Positions 15,689 to 24,050 of a stretch of DNA of 64,000 nucleotides are shown piece by piece. The notes under the pieces were generated by a model. That model had not been told where the DNA came from. It did not search any database and worked only from the letters and a program-made list of their open reading frames with translations. The position numbers and the translations under genes are program-made. Position 1 is the stretch's first letter. Each line of letters starts with the position of its first letter. The DNA comes from JABJPM01 sp964344655 (GTDB taxonomy: Archaea; Nanobdellota; Nanobdellia; SCGC-AAA011-G17; PNOQ01). The DNA lies in contig CAYFOF010000003.1 of the NCBI GenBank assembly GCA_964344655.1, forward strand, positions 26,739 to 90,738, written 5' to 3'.

Positions 15689-16108
15689 TCCGGTAGAACC
15701 GAAATTGTTTTCTCCTCTTTCTGTTTCATCTAATTCTTGAACTTCTTCAATTGGAAAATGATTTGCAACTGGTTGTATTAGTATTTGAGCAATTCTCATT
15801 CCTTTTTCTACTTTAAATATTTCACTTCCTAAATTCTTTACTACAATTCCAACTTCTCCTCGATAATGAGAATCTATTACTCCTGCCATAATATGTATTG
15901 CATTTTTGTAAGCTAAACCACTTCTGTCCCAAATTAAGCCAACATGATTATTTGGAATGTCCATCTTTAATCCAGTTTTTACTAATCTATGTTCTCCGGG
16001 ATGAATTTCATAATCTTCTACTGAAGATAAATCTAAACCCGCATCTCCTTGTTTTGCAAATTTTGGTATTATTGCGTCATCATGTATTTTTTTGAATTTT
16101 ATTTTCAT
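15683..16108 (-). CDS. dut: dUTP diphosphatase (trimeric dUTPase)
   Basis: Hydrolyses dUTP to dUMP, keeping uracil out of DNA and feeding dTMP synthesis. Seen in about 141 aa: motif 1 GDAGLDLSS, motif 2 DRSGLAYK, motif 3 AGVIDSHYRGEVG, motif 4 KGMRIAQILIQP and motif 5 (RGENNFGSTGL), the complete trimeric set. The ATG at 16108 overlaps the ribonucleotide-reductase stop (ATGA), so dut, nrdJ and nrdR form one dNTP operon. A GTG at 16117 is also in frame but lies inside the nrdJ coding end. Confidence 0.97.
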   Translation of the reverse strand: MKIKFKKIHDDAIIPKFAKQGDAGLDLSSVEDYEIHPGEHRLVKTGLKMDIPNNHVGLIWDRSGLAYKNAIHIMAGVIDSHYRGEVGIVVKNLGSEIFKVEKGMRIAQILIQPVANHFPIEEVQELDETERGENNFGSTGL

Positions 16109-19100
16109 CCTCCGCACCCCCCTACTTTATCTCCGCAAGTACATTCATAACATCCGGGACCGGTTTGTTTCATTGTTCTGCCGCATCTGCATGTAACTCC
16201 TGTTGAAGCTGTTTTTTTCTTAGATTTAGTTTTGCCGTTTTTTCCTTTTGTAAAACCGCCGGTTTCAGAATCTTCTAAAACATCATCTATTTCCCATTCA
16301 TTAATGTCTTTTCTTTCTAAATATCTAAATGAGCCACTACCTTCGCCTCTTAATTTTGAAACATCAACTTTCTCCGGTTCTTGTGCAACGGATGTGTCCC
16401 CTAAATACTCTATTCTTAGTATTTTTTGTGCTGCATCAAATATAGAACTTGCTTGTTTTACGTGTTCATTATCAAAGACCAACCCTCTTGGTTCCATTGT
16501 ATGGCCTTTCCAAGAATCTAATATTACTTCTAATGGTGTTCCAGTTTTTAGAGATTTTGATGCTTGAATCCCGGCAACTTTTAATACACTATTTAGTGTG
16601 GTTCCACCATCATAAGCTAAAAGAGCTATTTGTCCAGGCAATCCTGTTTCAGGATATTCACTTGTAATTAGGTGTACGGGGGTTTCTCCAATTTTAAATT
16701 CCCATTCATACGCTTGTCTACTTGTTGGGAGATCTACTTTTTCGCCCCAAGAAGGCTGGTTTAAACTTCTATCCTCCCCAAACGATAAAGCATATGATAA
16801 TTTGCTATTAGACCTAAATGCTGCTACCGCCTTTAAACCATGTTCGTGAGATTGAATTAGGCCATCATAAATTTCTTTTACTGTAGTATGTTCTGGGAAA
16901 TTATTTGTTTTTGAAATAGCCCCAGATATGAATGGTTGCATTGCACCTAGCATTTTTACATGTCCCAGGAAAGGAATACTTCCTTCTCCACTTATGTTTC
17001 CTAATGCTGTTTCGAAAACTTTGTGATGTTCTGGTTTTAAATCTAAAGATCCTAGTGTTGTTCCATGTTCAGCAATGTGAGAAGATATTTTTGTTATGTC
17101 TTCTTCATTATATCCAAGATTTCTTAATCCATTTGGAATTTCTTTATTTGATTCTAGGTTTAAACTTCCCCCGCCTGCGAGATCTTTTTTTATTGAAAAA
17201 GCTATGTAGGGTTCTGGCCCAGTAGTTTCACAACCAAGTAAATAAGAAATTGTTCCCGTTGGTGCAAGAACAGAAACTTGAGAATTTCTAAATCCAGTTT
17301 TATTCCCTTTTGTTTCTGCTACATCCCAAGAAGAATATGCTGCCTCTTTAATATTTTCTGGAATAGAATCCCAAACTATATCATCTAGACTTTTTTTATG
17401 TTTTTTAATAACATCCATCATTGGATTTTTATTAAACTCAAAATGTTCAAATGTACCTATACTTTCTGCCAAATTTGCAGAAGTTTGGTATGCTGTACCA
17501 GTCAATAATGCAGTTATTGAAGCAGCAAATTGCCTTCCTTCATCTGAATCATATGGCAATCCTTTTCTCATCAAAACAGCACCTATGTTTGCATAACCTA
17601 GTCCAATATTATTTAATTCTGGACTTATTTGGGCAACACTTCTTATAGGATACCCAGAAGATTGATTTAATATGTTTTGCCCAGTTGCCATAATGTTTAC
17701 AGCATATTGAAATCCTTCAACATCAAAATTTCCTTCTAAGTCTGTAAATTCTAATAAATTTAGTGATGCTAAGTTACATGCTGTGTCATTTATTGACATA
17801 TATTCTGAACAAGGATTACTAGAATTTATTCTTCCAGAGTTTTTTACAGTGTGCATTCTTTGAATTGTATCTTCAAATTGTGCTCCTGGGTCTCCCGTTC
17901 TCCAAATACCAAAAGAAATCTCTTTAAGCATTCTGTCTGCGGAAATTTCATCAACTATTTCTCCATTTTTTATATTTCTTAATTCAATATTTCCTCCATT
18001 TCTTACTTGTTCAAAGAAATGATCATCTAACCTGACAGAAATATTTGTATTTTGATAATCTACAGATGTTACTGCTGGTCCATCCATCCCTCCCTCATAG
18101 CCTGCACGCATTAAAGCTAGAGTTTTTTTCTCTTCTCCAACTTTGGATCTTATGAATTTCATAACATCTGGATGGCCTTGCCGCATTGTTGTCATTCTTG
18201 CTGCACGTCTGCTCTTTCCACCAGATTTTATTGTTCCTGCCCAAACATCATATCCTTTCCAAAAACTTAATGGTCCAGAAGATTCTCCACCACAAGATAA
18301 AGATTCTCCTTCTGCTCTTAATACTCCAATATCTTGACCAATCCCAGATCCAGATTCAAAAATATCAATTTCATGAACAGCGTGTTGTGCTATGCTTGTT
18401 AAATCATCTTGAGGTCCAGCAATAAAACATGCATGATTTTGGGGTCTAATGTTTCCCCCTTCTTCTATTTCTTCTACATCTCCTGTTTCTGGATTTCTCC
18501 AATGTTTTGTAGTTCCATTTCCTTCAATTCCATATTCTGAATATAATCCTGCATTAAATTGTACTGGAGAATTAAATGCTGCTTTCCTATTAGCCATCAA
18601 CCATAATAATTCATCTCTAAATATTTCTTTGTCTTCAGTAGAAGAAAAATATCCAAACTCTTCACCTGAATCGGCTATGTAATTTGCAACCCTTGTCCAT
18701 ATATGTTTTACTGAGTTTTCGTGATTGTTTCCTATTATTGCTTCTAATTTTCTTGTTTCTTCTTCTCCTTTTGGAACATAAGCATATTTGCTCATTACAA
18801 CTGTTGCATCATTATCTGACCAAGAAGAAGGCACTTCTGCGTCTTCCATATCAAATATAATCTCTCCCTCTTTGTCTTTATTAGTTAAATGTCTTATTTC
18901 GTATGGCCCAATTGTATCAAGAGGGTTTGTTGTACCATCAGTATTATATCTTTGAAAGCTGATTCCTTGGGGATTTTCATTTGTTTGATGGAATAGTCTT
19001 CCTAAAGCTAACCTGTCTACGTAAAGGTCATTTCCTTTTTCCAAAGTAATTACGTCTCCCGAACTAACCGCATCTTCTAATCTTGAAACGCCATTAGCTA

Positions 19101-19245
19101 AATAAGGATTTGTTGTACTTTCTGAAGAAATTAAAGATCTTGCATCATCCAAACTTATGTGTCTTTCTGGGTCATATATGTTTAATCTTGATCCTGAAGG
19201 ATCGTACATAGGACTATCATTAGAATTTATTTTTACTTTACTCAT
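16105..19245 (-). CDS. nrdJ: Class II (adenosylcobalamin-dependent) ribonucleotide reductase
   Basis: Makes deoxyribonucleotides without oxygen, using a B12 radical. Seen in 1046 aa: the reductase barrel with ESGSGIGQDIG, NPCSEYM (active-site Cys-Ser-Glu), the ACNLASLNL stretch, APTGTISYL, a TSCPD-like region (LAYDGGTTLNSVLK) and a C-terminal Cys-rich tail (CRCGRTMK, CYECTCG, GGCGG) that carries reducing equivalents. No intein is visible. Starts 1 bp after nrdR with a GGGGG ribosome site. The first 60 residues are unlike relatives I know. Confidence 0.94.
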   Translation of the reverse strand: MSKVKINSNDSPMYDPSGSRLNIYDPERHISLDDARSLISSESTTNPYLANGVSRLEDAVSSGDVITLEKGNDLYVDRLALGRLFHQTNENPQGISFQRYNTDGTTNPLDTIGPYEIRHLTNKDKEGEIIFDMEDAEVPSSWSDNDATVVMSKYAYVPKGEEETRKLEAIIGNNHENSVKHIWTRVANYIADSGEEFGYFSSTEDKEIFRDELLWLMANRKAAFNSPVQFNAGLYSEYGIEGNGTTKHWRNPETGDVEEIEEGGNIRPQNHACFIAGPQDDLTSIAQHAVHEIDIFESGSGIGQDIGVLRAEGESLSCGGESSGPLSFWKGYDVWAGTIKSGGKSRRAARMTTMRQGHPDVMKFIRSKVGEEKKTLALMRAGYEGGMDGPAVTSVDYQNTNISVRLDDHFFEQVRNGGNIELRNIKNGEIVDEISADRMLKEISFGIWRTGDPGAQFEDTIQRMHTVKNSGRINSSNPCSEYMSINDTACNLASLNLLEFTDLEGNFDVEGFQYAVNIMATGQNILNQSSGYPIRSVAQISPELNNIGLGYANIGAVLMRKGLPYDSDEGRQFAASITALLTGTAYQTSANLAESIGTFEHFEFNKNPMMDVIKKHKKSLDDIVWDSIPENIKEAAYSSWDVAETKGNKTGFRNSQVSVLAPTGTISYLLGCETTGPEPYIAFSIKKDLAGGGSLNLESNKEIPNGLRNLGYNEEDITKISSHIAEHGTTLGSLDLKPEHHKVFETALGNISGEGSIPFLGHVKMLGAMQPFISGAISKTNNFPEHTTVKEIYDGLIQSHEHGLKAVAAFRSNSKLSYALSFGEDRSLNQPSWGEKVDLPTSRQAYEWEFKIGETPVHLITSEYPETGLPGQIALLAYDGGTTLNSVLKVAGIQASKSLKTGTPLEVILDSWKGHTMEPRGLVFDNEHVKQASSIFDAAQKILRIEYLGDTSVAQEPEKVDVSKLRGEGSGSFRYLERKDINEWEIDDVLEDSETGGFTKGKNGKTKSKKKTASTGVTCRCGRTMKQTGPGCYECTCGDKVGGCGG

Positions 19246-19246
19246 T

Positions 19247-19699
19247 TTATTCCCCCTTTCTTAAATTATTAACCATATCTTCAAACGAATCTATGTCTGT
19301 GAAATCTTTGTACACAGATGCAAATCTTACGTAAGCAACTTTATCCAGTTTTTTTAGTTTTCTCATGACTAATTCTCCAATTATTTTTGAATGAACTTCT
19401 GGAGTATCATTGCTTCTTAGTTCGTTTTCTATTTCTGTGAATGTTTTTTGAAGTTGTTCTGTTGAAACTGGTCTTTTTTCACATGCCCTTATTATTCCTT
19501 TTTTTAGTTTGTCTCGGTCAAAAATTACTCTTTCGCCAGATTTTTTGACAACTCTTAAATCTAAGGTTTCTATTCTTTCGTGTGTTGTAAACCTTTTTTC
19601 GCAATCATTACATTCTCGTCTTCTTCTTACTGCTTCTTCAGAATGATCCCTCTTATCAACTACTTTCATAGATTGGCTATTACAGAACGGACACCTCAT
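19247..19699 (-). CDS. nrdR: Transcriptional repressor NrdR
   Basis: NrdR senses the ATP/dATP balance and represses ribonucleotide-reductase genes. Seen in 150 aa: N-terminal zinc finger (Cys 3, 6, 30, 33: RCPFCNSQ and ECNDCEKRFTTHER) and an ATP-cone (VVKKSGERVIFDRDKLKKGI). This is the full-length bacterial form. NrdR is mainly bacterial; its presence here, beside nrdJ and behind matching operator sites, points to transfer of a whole regulated unit or to retention in this lineage. Confidence 0.95.
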   Translation of the reverse strand: MRCPFCNSQSMKVVDKRDHSEEAVRRRRECNDCEKRFTTHERIETLDLRVVKKSGERVIFDRDKLKKGIIRACEKRPVSTEQLQKTFTEIENELRSNDTPEVHSKIIGELVMRKLKKLDKVAYVRFASVYKDFTDIDSFEDMVNNLRKGE

Positions 19700-19700
19700 T

Positions 19701-19749
19701 TTTCAATATGTTGTGGTAGTTACATGTTTTTTGACACAATATATTGTGT
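19701..19749 (-). promoter_or_regulatory. Tandem NrdR boxes in the nrdR-nrdJ promoter
   Basis: ACACAATATATTGTGT at 19734-19749 is a perfect 16-bp palindrome matching the known NrdR box. A second, weaker copy (TTTCAATATGTTGTGG, 12 of 16 matching) sits at 19701-19716, immediately before the ATG. The starts are 33 bp apart, close to the three-turn spacing typical of paired NrdR boxes. The central AATATATT of the strong box is about where a TATA box would serve a near-leaderless start, so repressor and TBP would compete for it. An alternative TATA is TTTATAAA near 19784-19791. Confidence 0.75.
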
Positions 19750-19855
19750 TTTACTCACAACAACCTATTTTTTAGGATTTAGGTTTATAAATATTTAGTA
19801 AGTTTGGTGTATAGATTATCAAAACTTTTATATTTGGTTTAGTGTTTGTGAAATT

Positions 19856-20080
19856 ATGGTAGATAGTTATAAAGAAACTCAAAATATGGATAGATATACT
19901 ATGATTTTAGGATATTACATGGAAAATCCAGGAAGAATAGAGAATAATTCTGAACTTTTAGATCAGGCAATTGATGAAATCGATAAAGAAATGGATAGTT
20001 TGGGATTTCCAGAAGATGTAAAGTTAGATTTTTATGAAGAATTTGATCCTGTTATTAATTGGAGAAAATACGTTAATTAA
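19856..20080 (+). CDS. Hypothetical acidic protein (74 aa)
   Basis: Unrecognised. Short, acidic, helical, without Cys or hydrophobic helices; includes MDRYTMILGYYMENPG and ends NWRKYVN. It has its own TATA box (CTTTTATATTTGG) with ATG about 28 bp later and is divergent from nrdR. Its reality rests on that promoter and ordinary codon use. It could be a small regulator or partner protein; no function is visible. Confidence 0.55.
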   Translation: MVDSYKETQNMDRYTMILGYYMENPGRIENNSELLDQAIDEIDKEMDSLGFPEDVKLDFYEEFDPVINWRKYVN

Positions 20081-20110
20081 AAAAACAAGGGAAGGAGTTA
20101 GACTCCTCCC
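20076..20110 (-). terminator. Second hairpin plus U-run after ftsZ
   Basis: GGG-A-AGGAG (20089-20097) pairs with CTCCTCCC (20103-20110) with one bulged A and a 5-nt loop. Read on the minus strand it is followed by TTGTTTTTTT, as in intrinsic terminators. It lies about 60 nt past the ftsZ stop, after another structure. Confidence 0.5.
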
Positions 20111-20112
20111 AA

Positions 20113-20176
20113 AAAAATTCTAAAGTAGTGAGTCAACTTATGGGGGTTAAAATGAATGGAGTTAATCCCACTACTT
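20113..20176 (-). terminator. Compound stem structure over the ftsZ stop codon
   Basis: Outer arms AAGTAGTG (20123-20130) and CACTACTT (20169-20176) are exact complements, and inner arms GGGTTAA (20144-20150) and TTAATCC (20162-20168) pair with one G-T. On the minus strand the outer stem includes the ftsZ stop and is followed by GAATTTTTTT. This reads as an elaborate terminator or mRNA 3'-end stabiliser for ftsZ. Confidence 0.5.
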
Positions 20177-21250
20177 GAGCATGTCAATTCCCAGCATATC
20201 TTTCATTTGGGTAGCTTCTTCAGCTTTCGCTTGTGCCCTATCGATTTTGCCAAGGATATATGGTGATTTTACACCAGTAATTATGGTCATGACTCTTAGT
20301 TTTCCATCCATGGATGGATCTACGCTTGCTCCCCAGATTACTAAAGCATCTTCATCTAGAGAACCAGTAACCATATTACCAATTTTCTCAATATCATCTA
20401 ATAGTAAGTCTGAACCACCAGATATATTGATTAATGCACCAGTTGCACCTTCGTAACTTACATCCAGTAAAGGATTTGAAAGTGCTTTCTTTACAGCTTC
20501 TTCAACTCTGTTTTCTGTAGTTGATTCGCCTATTCCAACAACTGAAACTCCTCCTCCAGTCATTATTGTTTTAACATCTGCATAATCTAAGTTTACTAAA
20601 CTTGGAACTGCAATTGTTTCTACTATTCCTTTAATCATTGTGGAAAGTAGTTCATTTGCAACTGCGAATGCTTGTTGTAAAGGTAATTGTCCAGCAATCA
20701 TAGATAATCTATTGTTGTCCATAACAATTACAGTATCACAAACATCTCTTAGTTCTTGTAAACCGAATTCTGCTTTGTCACATCTTGCTTTTTCAATATT
20801 GAAAGGCATTGTAACATTTGCAATGACTATTGCTCCAGCTTCTTTTGCCATTTGAGCAATTATTGGTGCTGCACCCGTTCCGGTTCCACCACCCATTCCA
20901 GCAGTAATAAATACCATATCAGTATCTCTTAAGATTTCTCTTAATTCATGATTATTTTCTTGTGCTGCTTCTCTACCTTTGTTTGGCATTCCACCTGCAC
21001 CAAGTCCTCGTGTTAATTCTCTTCCAAGAAGTATTTTTCTATCACCATGGCACATATCTAAGTGTGCTTTATCAGTGTTAGCAATTATAACTTCTGCTCC
21101 ATTTACACCTTTTTTGTATAGCCAAGAAGCAATATTTCCACCAGCTCCGCCGGTTCCAATTACCTTCATGTTGGCTTTACCAACTTGTAAATCATCGTCG
21201 TTATTATTTGTGTCTACGTTTTTCAATGCGTCTTGTATAATAAATTCCAT
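20171..21250 (-). CDS. ftsZ: Cell division protein FtsZ
   Basis: Tubulin-like GTPase that builds the division ring. Seen in 359 aa: N-terminal GTP loop (VIGTGGAGGNIASWL), the tubulin signature AGMGGGTGTGAAP, T6/T7 loops (NLDYADVKTIM) and the C-terminal domain (DALVIWGASVDP). The C-terminal tail is short and ends MLGIDMLK, a likely binding peptide for partners such as SepF. Only one copy is in the window. The promoter region holds a TATA box and a short inverted repeat. Confidence 0.97.
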   Translation of the reverse strand: MEFIIQDALKNVDTNNNDDDLQVGKANMKVIGTGGAGGNIASWLYKKGVNGAEVIIANTDKAHLDMCHGDRKILLGRELTRGLGAGGMPNKGREAAQENNHELREILRDTDMVFITAGMGGGTGTGAAPIIAQMAKEAGAIVIANVTMPFNIEKARCDKAEFGLQELRDVCDTVIVMDNNRLSMIAGQLPLQQAFAVANELLSTMIKGIVETIAVPSLVNLDYADVKTIMTGGGVSVVGIGESTTENRVEEAVKKALSNPLLDVSYEGATGALINISGGSDLLLDDIEKIGNMVTGSLDEDALVIWGASVDPSMDGKLRVMTIITGVKSPYILGKIDRAQAKAEEATQMKDMLGIDMLK

Positions 21251-21280
21251 TTTGTCTTATTTTTTCCCCCTTTTTTATAT

Positions 21281-21306
21281 GTTGTATCACAACAAATTTT
21301 ATATAT
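21281..21306 (-). promoter_or_regulatory. ftsZ promoter with inverted repeat at the start site
   Basis: CATATATAAAATT (minus strand, about 21295-21306) is a strong TATA box. Downstream, GTTGT-ATC-ACAAC at 21281-21293 is an exact inverted repeat with 3-bp spacing. It lies where transcription should begin, a classic place for an archaeal repressor. The binding protein is unknown. Confidence 0.4.
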
Positions 21307-21567
21307 GTGTGAATGTAATTTTCTTCTAAGAAAAAGTTGTTTAATCGCCAAATTAAAACGCTTTTTTGAGATAGTAAAAACTAAGACTTGATACAAATCG
21401 TGTGTATTTTCATTCGGAATCGCCAAAAACCGTTGAAAATGTTAAGACCTAAGAGTATTTTAATTCTGATTGTTTATAAATGTTTTTGGAGTTTAATTTA
21501 TATTTTCGAGTAGATAGGTTGCTATTTTTTGGATAAGTTTTTATATTAGTAATTTAGTTTTCTTCTT
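21307..21567. other. Gene-free region between ftsZ and gatD
   Basis: About 260 bp with no convincing coding frame. It carries two copies of AATCGCCAAA (21343-21352 and 21418-21427), 75 bp apart, and a pair of arms ATTTTCA (about 21407) and TGAAAAT (about 21434) flanking the second copy. Its base composition is less A+T-rich than other spacers. A gatD TATA box (TTTTTATATTAG) lies at its right end near 21537-21548. It could encode a small RNA or be a regulatory region; I cannot tell. Confidence 0.35.
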
Positions 21568-22803
21568 ATGAAAAGTGGAGATTATGTTGAAATTAAAACT
21601 TCTGAAAAAATCTTTAAGGGAATTTTAATGCCAGATTCTGTTGCTGGAAAATTAGTTTTGAAATTAGATTCTGGGTATAATATGGGACTTGATAAAAAGA
21701 AAATTAAATCTAAGAAAATTCTGAAAAATGTTGCAAAAAAGTTTTCTAAAGTTGTAAAAGTAAAACAGAATTCTAAGCTTCCTAAAATCCTTATTTTACA
21801 TACTGGAGGAACTATTGCTAGTAAAGTTTCATACAAAACTGGAGGAGTTATTGCTAAGTTTAAACCAGAAGAATTGTTGGAATTAATTCCAGAATTAGGA
21901 AAAATTGCAAATATTGAGACAAAATTAGTTTCAAATGTGTTTTCTGAGGATATGGGTTTCAAAGATTATAATAATTTGGCCAAGGAAATAAAAAAAGCTA
22001 AAGGATATTCTGGTGTGATTATTACTCATGGAACAGACACCATGCATTATACTTCTGCTGCTTTGTCATTTATGTTGGAAGGATTGGGATTCCCAGTTAT
22101 TTTAGTTGGATCTCAGAGGAGTTCAGATAGAGGAAGTTCAGATGCAGGAATAAATATGATCTGTGCTGCAAATTTCATTGCAAATTCTGATTTTGCTGGC
22201 GTTGGAATATGTATGCATTCTTCAATGGATGATGATAAGTGTTGGATTTTACCAGGATTGAAATCTAGAAAATTCCACAGTTCAAGAAGAGATGCTTTTC
22301 AAGCAGTAAATACAAAACCCCATGCTTTAGTTGGGGTTAATGGGAAAATTAAGATAATTGACAATAATTTTAGAAAAAGAGAGGATTTGAAGGTTAAGGT
22401 TGATTTATTTAATGAAAAATTGAAAATCGGAATTTTGAAAGTTCACCCAGGAATGAATGTTAGTGAAATTCCTTCTGGTCTTAATGGATTGATTATTGAA
22501 GGAACTGGATTGGGACATATGCCCGTTAATTTAGATTCTAAGATATTTAACAAGTTGAAAAGTTTGAAAATCCCTATTGTTATGTGCAGTCAAACTGTTT
22601 TTGGTAGAGTGAATATGAATGTTTATTCAACTGGCCGTAAATTACAAGAATTTATTATTTCTGGCTCGGATATGACTTCTGAAACTGCTTTTATGAAATT
22701 AGCTTGGTTATTAAGCAGTAAAAAGGATATTAGTTTAATGACTTCTAATCTGAAAGGAGAAATTAATGAAAGAATTTCTGATGAATTTTTATCTTTGTAT
22801 TAA
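21568..22803 (+). CDS. gatD: Glu-tRNA(Gln) amidotransferase subunit D
   Basis: GatD is the asparaginase-like glutaminase of the archaeal GatDE enzyme; it releases ammonia that GatE uses to turn Glu-tRNA(Gln) into Gln-tRNA(Gln). Seen in 411 aa: an N-terminal SH3-like barrel (DYVEIKTSEKIFKGILM), the first catalytic Thr (LHTGGTIASK) and the second TDT motif (ITHGTDTMHYTS). Length matches GatD rather than plain asparaginase. Its partner gatE is about 7.8 kb away at 30569 rather than adjacent. Confidence 0.95.
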   Translation: MKSGDYVEIKTSEKIFKGILMPDSVAGKLVLKLDSGYNMGLDKKKIKSKKILKNVAKKFSKVVKVKQNSKLPKILILHTGGTIASKVSYKTGGVIAKFKPEELLELIPELGKIANIETKLVSNVFSEDMGFKDYNNLAKEIKKAKGYSGVIITHGTDTMHYTSAALSFMLEGLGFPVILVGSQRSSDRGSSDAGINMICAANFIANSDFAGVGICMHSSMDDDKCWILPGLKSRKFHSSRRDAFQAVNTKPHALVGVNGKIKIIDNNFRKREDLKVKVDLFNEKLKIGILKVHPGMNVSEIPSGLNGLIIEGTGLGHMPVNLDSKIFNKLKSLKIPIVMCSQTVFGRVNMNVYSTGRKLQEFIISGSDMTSETAFMKLAWLLSSKKDISLMTSNLKGEINERISDEFLSLY

Positions 22804-22805
22804 TT

Positions 22806-23210
22806 TTATTTAAGTCCGTGATCATGGAAGCATTTTATGTATTTTTGATCTGACCCTAAAACATGCCCAACAATCCATTTTAATACAAATTCTAATAGTT
22901 CTTTTGTAACTTTTTCTTCGTCAATATTATTTTCTTCAAGGCTTTTTTGTATTTGTTTTTTGAATGATTCGTGTTCGGTTTTATGTTCTTCTTTGAATTC
23001 ATAATCAAATTTTTCAAAGTATTTTTCTTCTGTTTCGAAATGGTATACAGAATAGTCTATTAATTCTTCAATTACTTTTGTTAAGAATTCATGTTCTCTT
23101 TTGTCTTTTATCGATGCGTCTAATTTTTTAAGAATTTCAAATATTTTTTTGTGTTGATCATCGATTTCTTTTACTTCAACACTGTACTCTGGTTTCCAGT
23201 TTAAATCCAT
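22806..23210 (-). CDS. Bacteriohemerythrin-like oxygen-binding protein
   Basis: A 134-aa four-helix protein with a non-haem di-iron site that binds O2. Seen: the metal ligands in order, EIDDQHKKIFE, YHFETEEKYFE, EEHKTEHESF and the last helix HVLGSDQKYIK, i.e. the H...HxxxE...HxxxH...HxxxxD pattern. No signal or chemotaxis domain is fused. It could store, sense or scavenge oxygen. It sits downstream of the agmatinase-like gene on the same strand with 16 bp between them. Confidence 0.92.
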   Translation of the reverse strand: MDLNWKPEYSVEVKEIDDQHKKIFEILKKLDASIKDKREHEFLTKVIEELIDYSVYHFETEEKYFEKFDYEFKEEHKTEHESFKKQIQKSLEENNIDEEKVTKELLEFVLKWIVGHVLGSDQKYIKCFHDHGLK

Positions 23211-23226
23211 GAGCTTAATTTTGGGT

Positions 23227-24015
23227 TTACTTATTTATAAATTTATTGAATCCGATTAGTTTGTAAACTAATTTTGCTGCTGTGTATGAGGAAAGCTCTT
23301 CTTTGGGGCATAATTCAACGATATCTGCACCGAGAACGTTTCTATGTTTGAAAACTTCTTTTAATAAATCTGTAACTTGTTTGAATTGTAATCCTACTGG
23401 TTCTGGTGTTCCAACATCGGGGATTACTGTTGGATCGAAAGAATCTAGATCTATTGTTATGTATACATTTTTCTTTAATGTTTTTAGAATCTTTTTAATA
23501 TTAAATTTGTTATGTGCATAAAAAGTATTTATTTTGTGTTTTTTTATGTAATTATATTCATCTTTGTCCAAAGCTCTTACTCCAACTTGAGTTATGTTTT
23601 TGTTGAATTCTGAAATTCTTCTTGCTACACAAGCATGACTTAATTTTTTTCCGTCAAATTCATCTTTTAGATCTGCATGAGCATCAATTTGTAATATAGA
23701 AAGATCTTTTTGCGGCAATCTTTTGATTAGGGGGTAAGAAATTGTGTGTTCTCCTCCAAGTGCAATTATAAATTTATTTGATTTTAAGTTTTCAAGTTGT
23801 TTTAGTGTTTTTATTTCTTTTAATGTTGTTATTCCAATTTTGTATGGTTCTATGTTTAGTTCTGGATCATATAAGTATAATTCATTTGAAGCTTTAATTA
23901 TTTCTTTTGGGCCATTTTTTGTTCCTTTTTTATAAGATGTTGTAGATTCAAATGGAACTGGCAAAATAGCTACTTTTGCTTCTTCAAATTCTGGCAAATT
24001 CATGAATGTTTTCAT
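23227..24015 (-). CDS. speB: Agmatinase / ureohydrolase
   Basis: A 262-aa member of the arginase-agmatinase family. Seen: the two Mn-binding signatures, GGEHTIS with QIDAHADLKDE, and TIDLDSFDPTVIPDVGTPEP, with SHACVARRI between them. Agmatinase (agmatine to putrescine plus urea) is the usual archaeal activity, but formimidoylglutamase and guanidinopropionase cannot be excluded. A deoxyhypusine synthase and a PLP decarboxylase a few kb away support a polyamine role. Confidence 0.88.
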   Translation of the reverse strand: MKTFMNLPEFEEAKVAILPVPFESTTSYKKGTKNGPKEIIKASNELYLYDPELNIEPYKIGITTLKEIKTLKQLENLKSNKFIIALGGEHTISYPLIKRLPQKDLSILQIDAHADLKDEFDGKKLSHACVARRISEFNKNITQVGVRALDKDEYNYIKKHKINTFYAHNKFNIKKILKTLKKNVYITIDLDSFDPTVIPDVGTPEPVGLQFKQVTDLLKEVFKHRNVLGADIVELCPKEELSSYTAAKLVYKLIGFNKFINK

Positions 24016-24050
24016 GAAAATTCGGAGAAAATAACGTGTTATAAAGGTTT

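Noticed and set aside
18143..18425. Plus-strand frames opposite nrdJ
   Set aside because: They are shadows of the ribonucleotide-reductase gene, whose motifs are continuous on the minus strand.
21223..21426. 67-codon minus-strand frame upstream of ftsZ
   Set aside because: It covers the ftsZ start and promoter and has no recognisable content.
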